Source: Marinobacter azerbaijanicus
GTDB taxonomy: Bacteria > Pseudomonadota > Gammaproteobacteria > Pseudomonadales > Oleiphilaceae
Direction: 5' to 3'
DNA length: 64,000 bases
Assembly (NCBI RefSeq): GCF_030250645.1
Contig: NZ_JASSVS010000002.1
Location: 124,001-188,000, forward strand
Part shown: positions 62,846 to 64,000 of the stretch, in pieces
How positions within the stretch are numbered: the stretch's first letter is position 1
Layout: every line of letters starts with the position of its first letter
Notes under the pieces: generated by a model
Database searches by the model: none
The model's input: the letters and a program-made list of their open reading frames with translations, nothing else
What the model was told of the DNA's origin: nothing
Translations under genes and position numbers: made by a program

Positions 62846-64000
62846 TTAACGCACACTCCTGCGGCGCAGTGACGCCGGCGAGAAGTAACGACGGTTGGGC
62901 ACGTCGTTGGTAAACTCGCGAGTTGAAGGCTCCTCCGTATCAAGACCCAGCACGTGGTAACGACGTGCCTGCAGGTCATGGTACGCGTCCAGCACTGTCC
63001 AGACGCCCGGCAGCTCATAATAGTTCTTTGCCAGGCCCATGGTTACCCGCCACAACTCGCCGCGGCCATCATACTGGTCCAACAGGAGTGTATTCCAGCT
63101 GTCGGCGTCCACGTAGAACCTGCGCTTGCCATAGATATGGCGCTCACCTTCCTTCAAGGTGGCCTCTACAACATGCACCCTATGGAGTTCCCAACGGGTC
63201 AGATCCGGGTTTAGATGCGAAATACCCAGAATTTCCGAGTATGGCGTGCCTTTTTCACCGATACGATAGTTGTTATAGGGAACGTAAATCTCTCGCATTC
63301 CCTCGTAGTTCCAGTTGTATCGGTCCAGCGCACCGTTGAAGATATCGGTGTCATCCGCTGTTCGCAGGTTGTCCGCCGCCGCAATCGGGGAATCATACCC
63401 CAGATTGGGAGCACGGCGAACCCGCCGCTGGCCGGCATTATAGCCCCAACCGTTACGGGGATTGATAATCTGGTTCAGGGTTTCATGAATGAGGATCGCA
63501 CCACCGGCAAGACGGGGCGGCGACTGGGTGAACGACAGGTAGTAGAAGATGACGTTATCCAGATCTTCTTCGCTGCCTTCGGGGTTGTAGTAGTTGAAGA
63601 AGGCTTCCTGCTGTGACGTGACCAGGGAGTAATCCCCATCGGTCTGAACCGCCACTTCACTGGAGCGACGGGTAATGGAGACGCCACGCCAGCGGGTCAG
63701 ATGGTTCCAGATAACCTGCCAGGCCTTTTCTTCATTGTTGCCATGCAGGATCGGGAACGGGTAACCAGCAAAAGCACCGTCAATGCCCTCGCCTTTGCCA
63801 ACGATCTCAGCCTCAACGGCATTTTCTTTGGTATTTTCAGCAACCCAGTCGGGCACAGCGTGAGTGCGCCTGCTCTTATAGATCGGGATTCGGAACGTAG
63901 TCGGGTAGGTTTCCAGCATGGCACGGAGACCGTCAGTCAGGTGCTCGCTGTACTGGTCCATGTTGGATGCATTGATGGTAAACAGGACTTCATCGTCCGG
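62846..64000 (-). CDS. DUF1329 domain protein, 5' end beyond window
   Basis: The frame is open through base 64000 (upstream of the Met at 63961 it reads DDEVLFTINASN), so the N-terminus and signal peptide are outside. 385 codons are visible. Family marks: KSRRTHAVPDWVAENTKENA, GYPFPILHGNNEEKAWQVIWNHLTRWRG, NPRNGWGYNAGQRRVRRAPNLGYD, WELHRVHVVEATLKEGERHIYGKRRFYVDADSWNTLL and RRYHVLGLDTEEPS. DUF1329 proteins have a LolA/LolB-like fold and usually lie beside DUF1302 porin, YCF48 and MMPL genes; role in lipid transport to or in the outer membrane is inferred. Confidence 0.9.
   Translation of the reverse strand, partial: PDDEVLFTINASNMDQYSEHLTDGLRAMLETYPTTFRIPIYKSRRTHAVPDWVAENTKENAVEAEIVGKGEGIDGAFAGYPFPILHGNNEEKAWQVIWNHLTRWRGVSITRRSSEVAVQTDGDYSLVTSQQEAFFNYYNPEGSEEDLDNVIFYYLSFTQSPPRLAGGAILIHETLNQIINPRNGWGYNAGQRRVRRAPNLGYDSPIAAADNLRTADDTDIFNGALDRYNWNYEGMREIYVPYNNYRIGEKGTPYSEILGISHLNPDLTRWELHRVHVVEATLKEGERHIYGKRRFYVDADSWNTLLLDQYDGRGELWRVTMGLAKNYYELPGVWTVLDAYHDLQARRYHVLGLDTEEPSTREFTNDVPNRRYFSPASLRRRSVR

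Overview
The window looks like a chromosomal segment of a marine, halotolerant gammaproteobacterium, most likely Marinobacter or a close relative. The basis is the gene content: the thrS-infC-rpmI-rplT-pheST-ihfA-merR block, TRAP-TAXI and BCCT transporters, a glucosylglycerate osmolyte operon, and DUF1329/YCF48/MMPL lipid-type genes. Most of the DNA is GC-rich. The exception is a sharply AT-rich island at about 25.3-27.85 kb. The genus is inferred, not proven.

Layout. 1-4.7 kb: end of a DUF1853 gene, a membrane GGDEF diguanylate cyclase, an MFS-PlsC fusion for phospholipid handling, and a periplasmic solute-binding-like protein. 4.7-15.3 kb (minus strand): an orphan type VI secretion cargo island. 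It runs vgrG, DUF4123 adaptor, 1131-aa VasX-like effector and DUF6708 membrane protein, each junction an ATGA stop/start overlap. It continues with a second DUF6708 paralogue, a broken copy of the effector tail, a third rearranged DUF6708 copy, a zinc-ribbon miniprotein and a DUF3304-like protein. 15.5-17.6 kb: two MDR-type oxidoreductases. 17.6-23.5 kb (minus): a glucosylglycerate operon (glycerate kinase, GpgS, HAD phosphatase, GH13_18 phosphorylase) ending in a DUF3524 glycosyltransferase related to tRNA-queuosine mannosyltransferase. 23.8-25.2 kb: selO.

25.3-27.86 kb is the most notable part. It holds an AT-rich two-gene cassette of a retron-like reverse transcriptase and an OLD-type ATPase-TOPRIM protein. 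Upstream is a 300-bp leader with the architecture of a retron msr-msd: an a1/a2-like pairing, then a TAGC branch-site candidate followed at once by a stable hairpin. A 12-bp palindrome overlaps the last stop codon. This is a candidate anti-phage retron with a non-canonical RT.

27.9-41 kb: class I fumarase, an enoyl-CoA hydratase/isomerase, two convergent lipoprotein hydrolases (a VolA-like lipase and a penicillin-acylase family protein), a CaiB/BaiF CoA-transferase divergent from an AraC regulator, a TPR-like exported protein and rmuC. 41.3-45.1 kb: a small unknown gene, then a retropepsin-like protease / inactive transglutaminase-7TM / ATP-grasp ligase operon. 45.2-47.6 kb: BCCT transporter, tRNA-Pro(GGG), VOC protein. 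47.7-55.1 kb (minus): thrS-infC-rpmI-rplT-pheS-pheT-ihfA-merR. 55.2-58.9 kb: TRAP-TAXI fused permease and binding protein. 59.1-64 kb: MMPL/RND exporter, YCF48-like protein and a DUF1329 protein cut by the window end.
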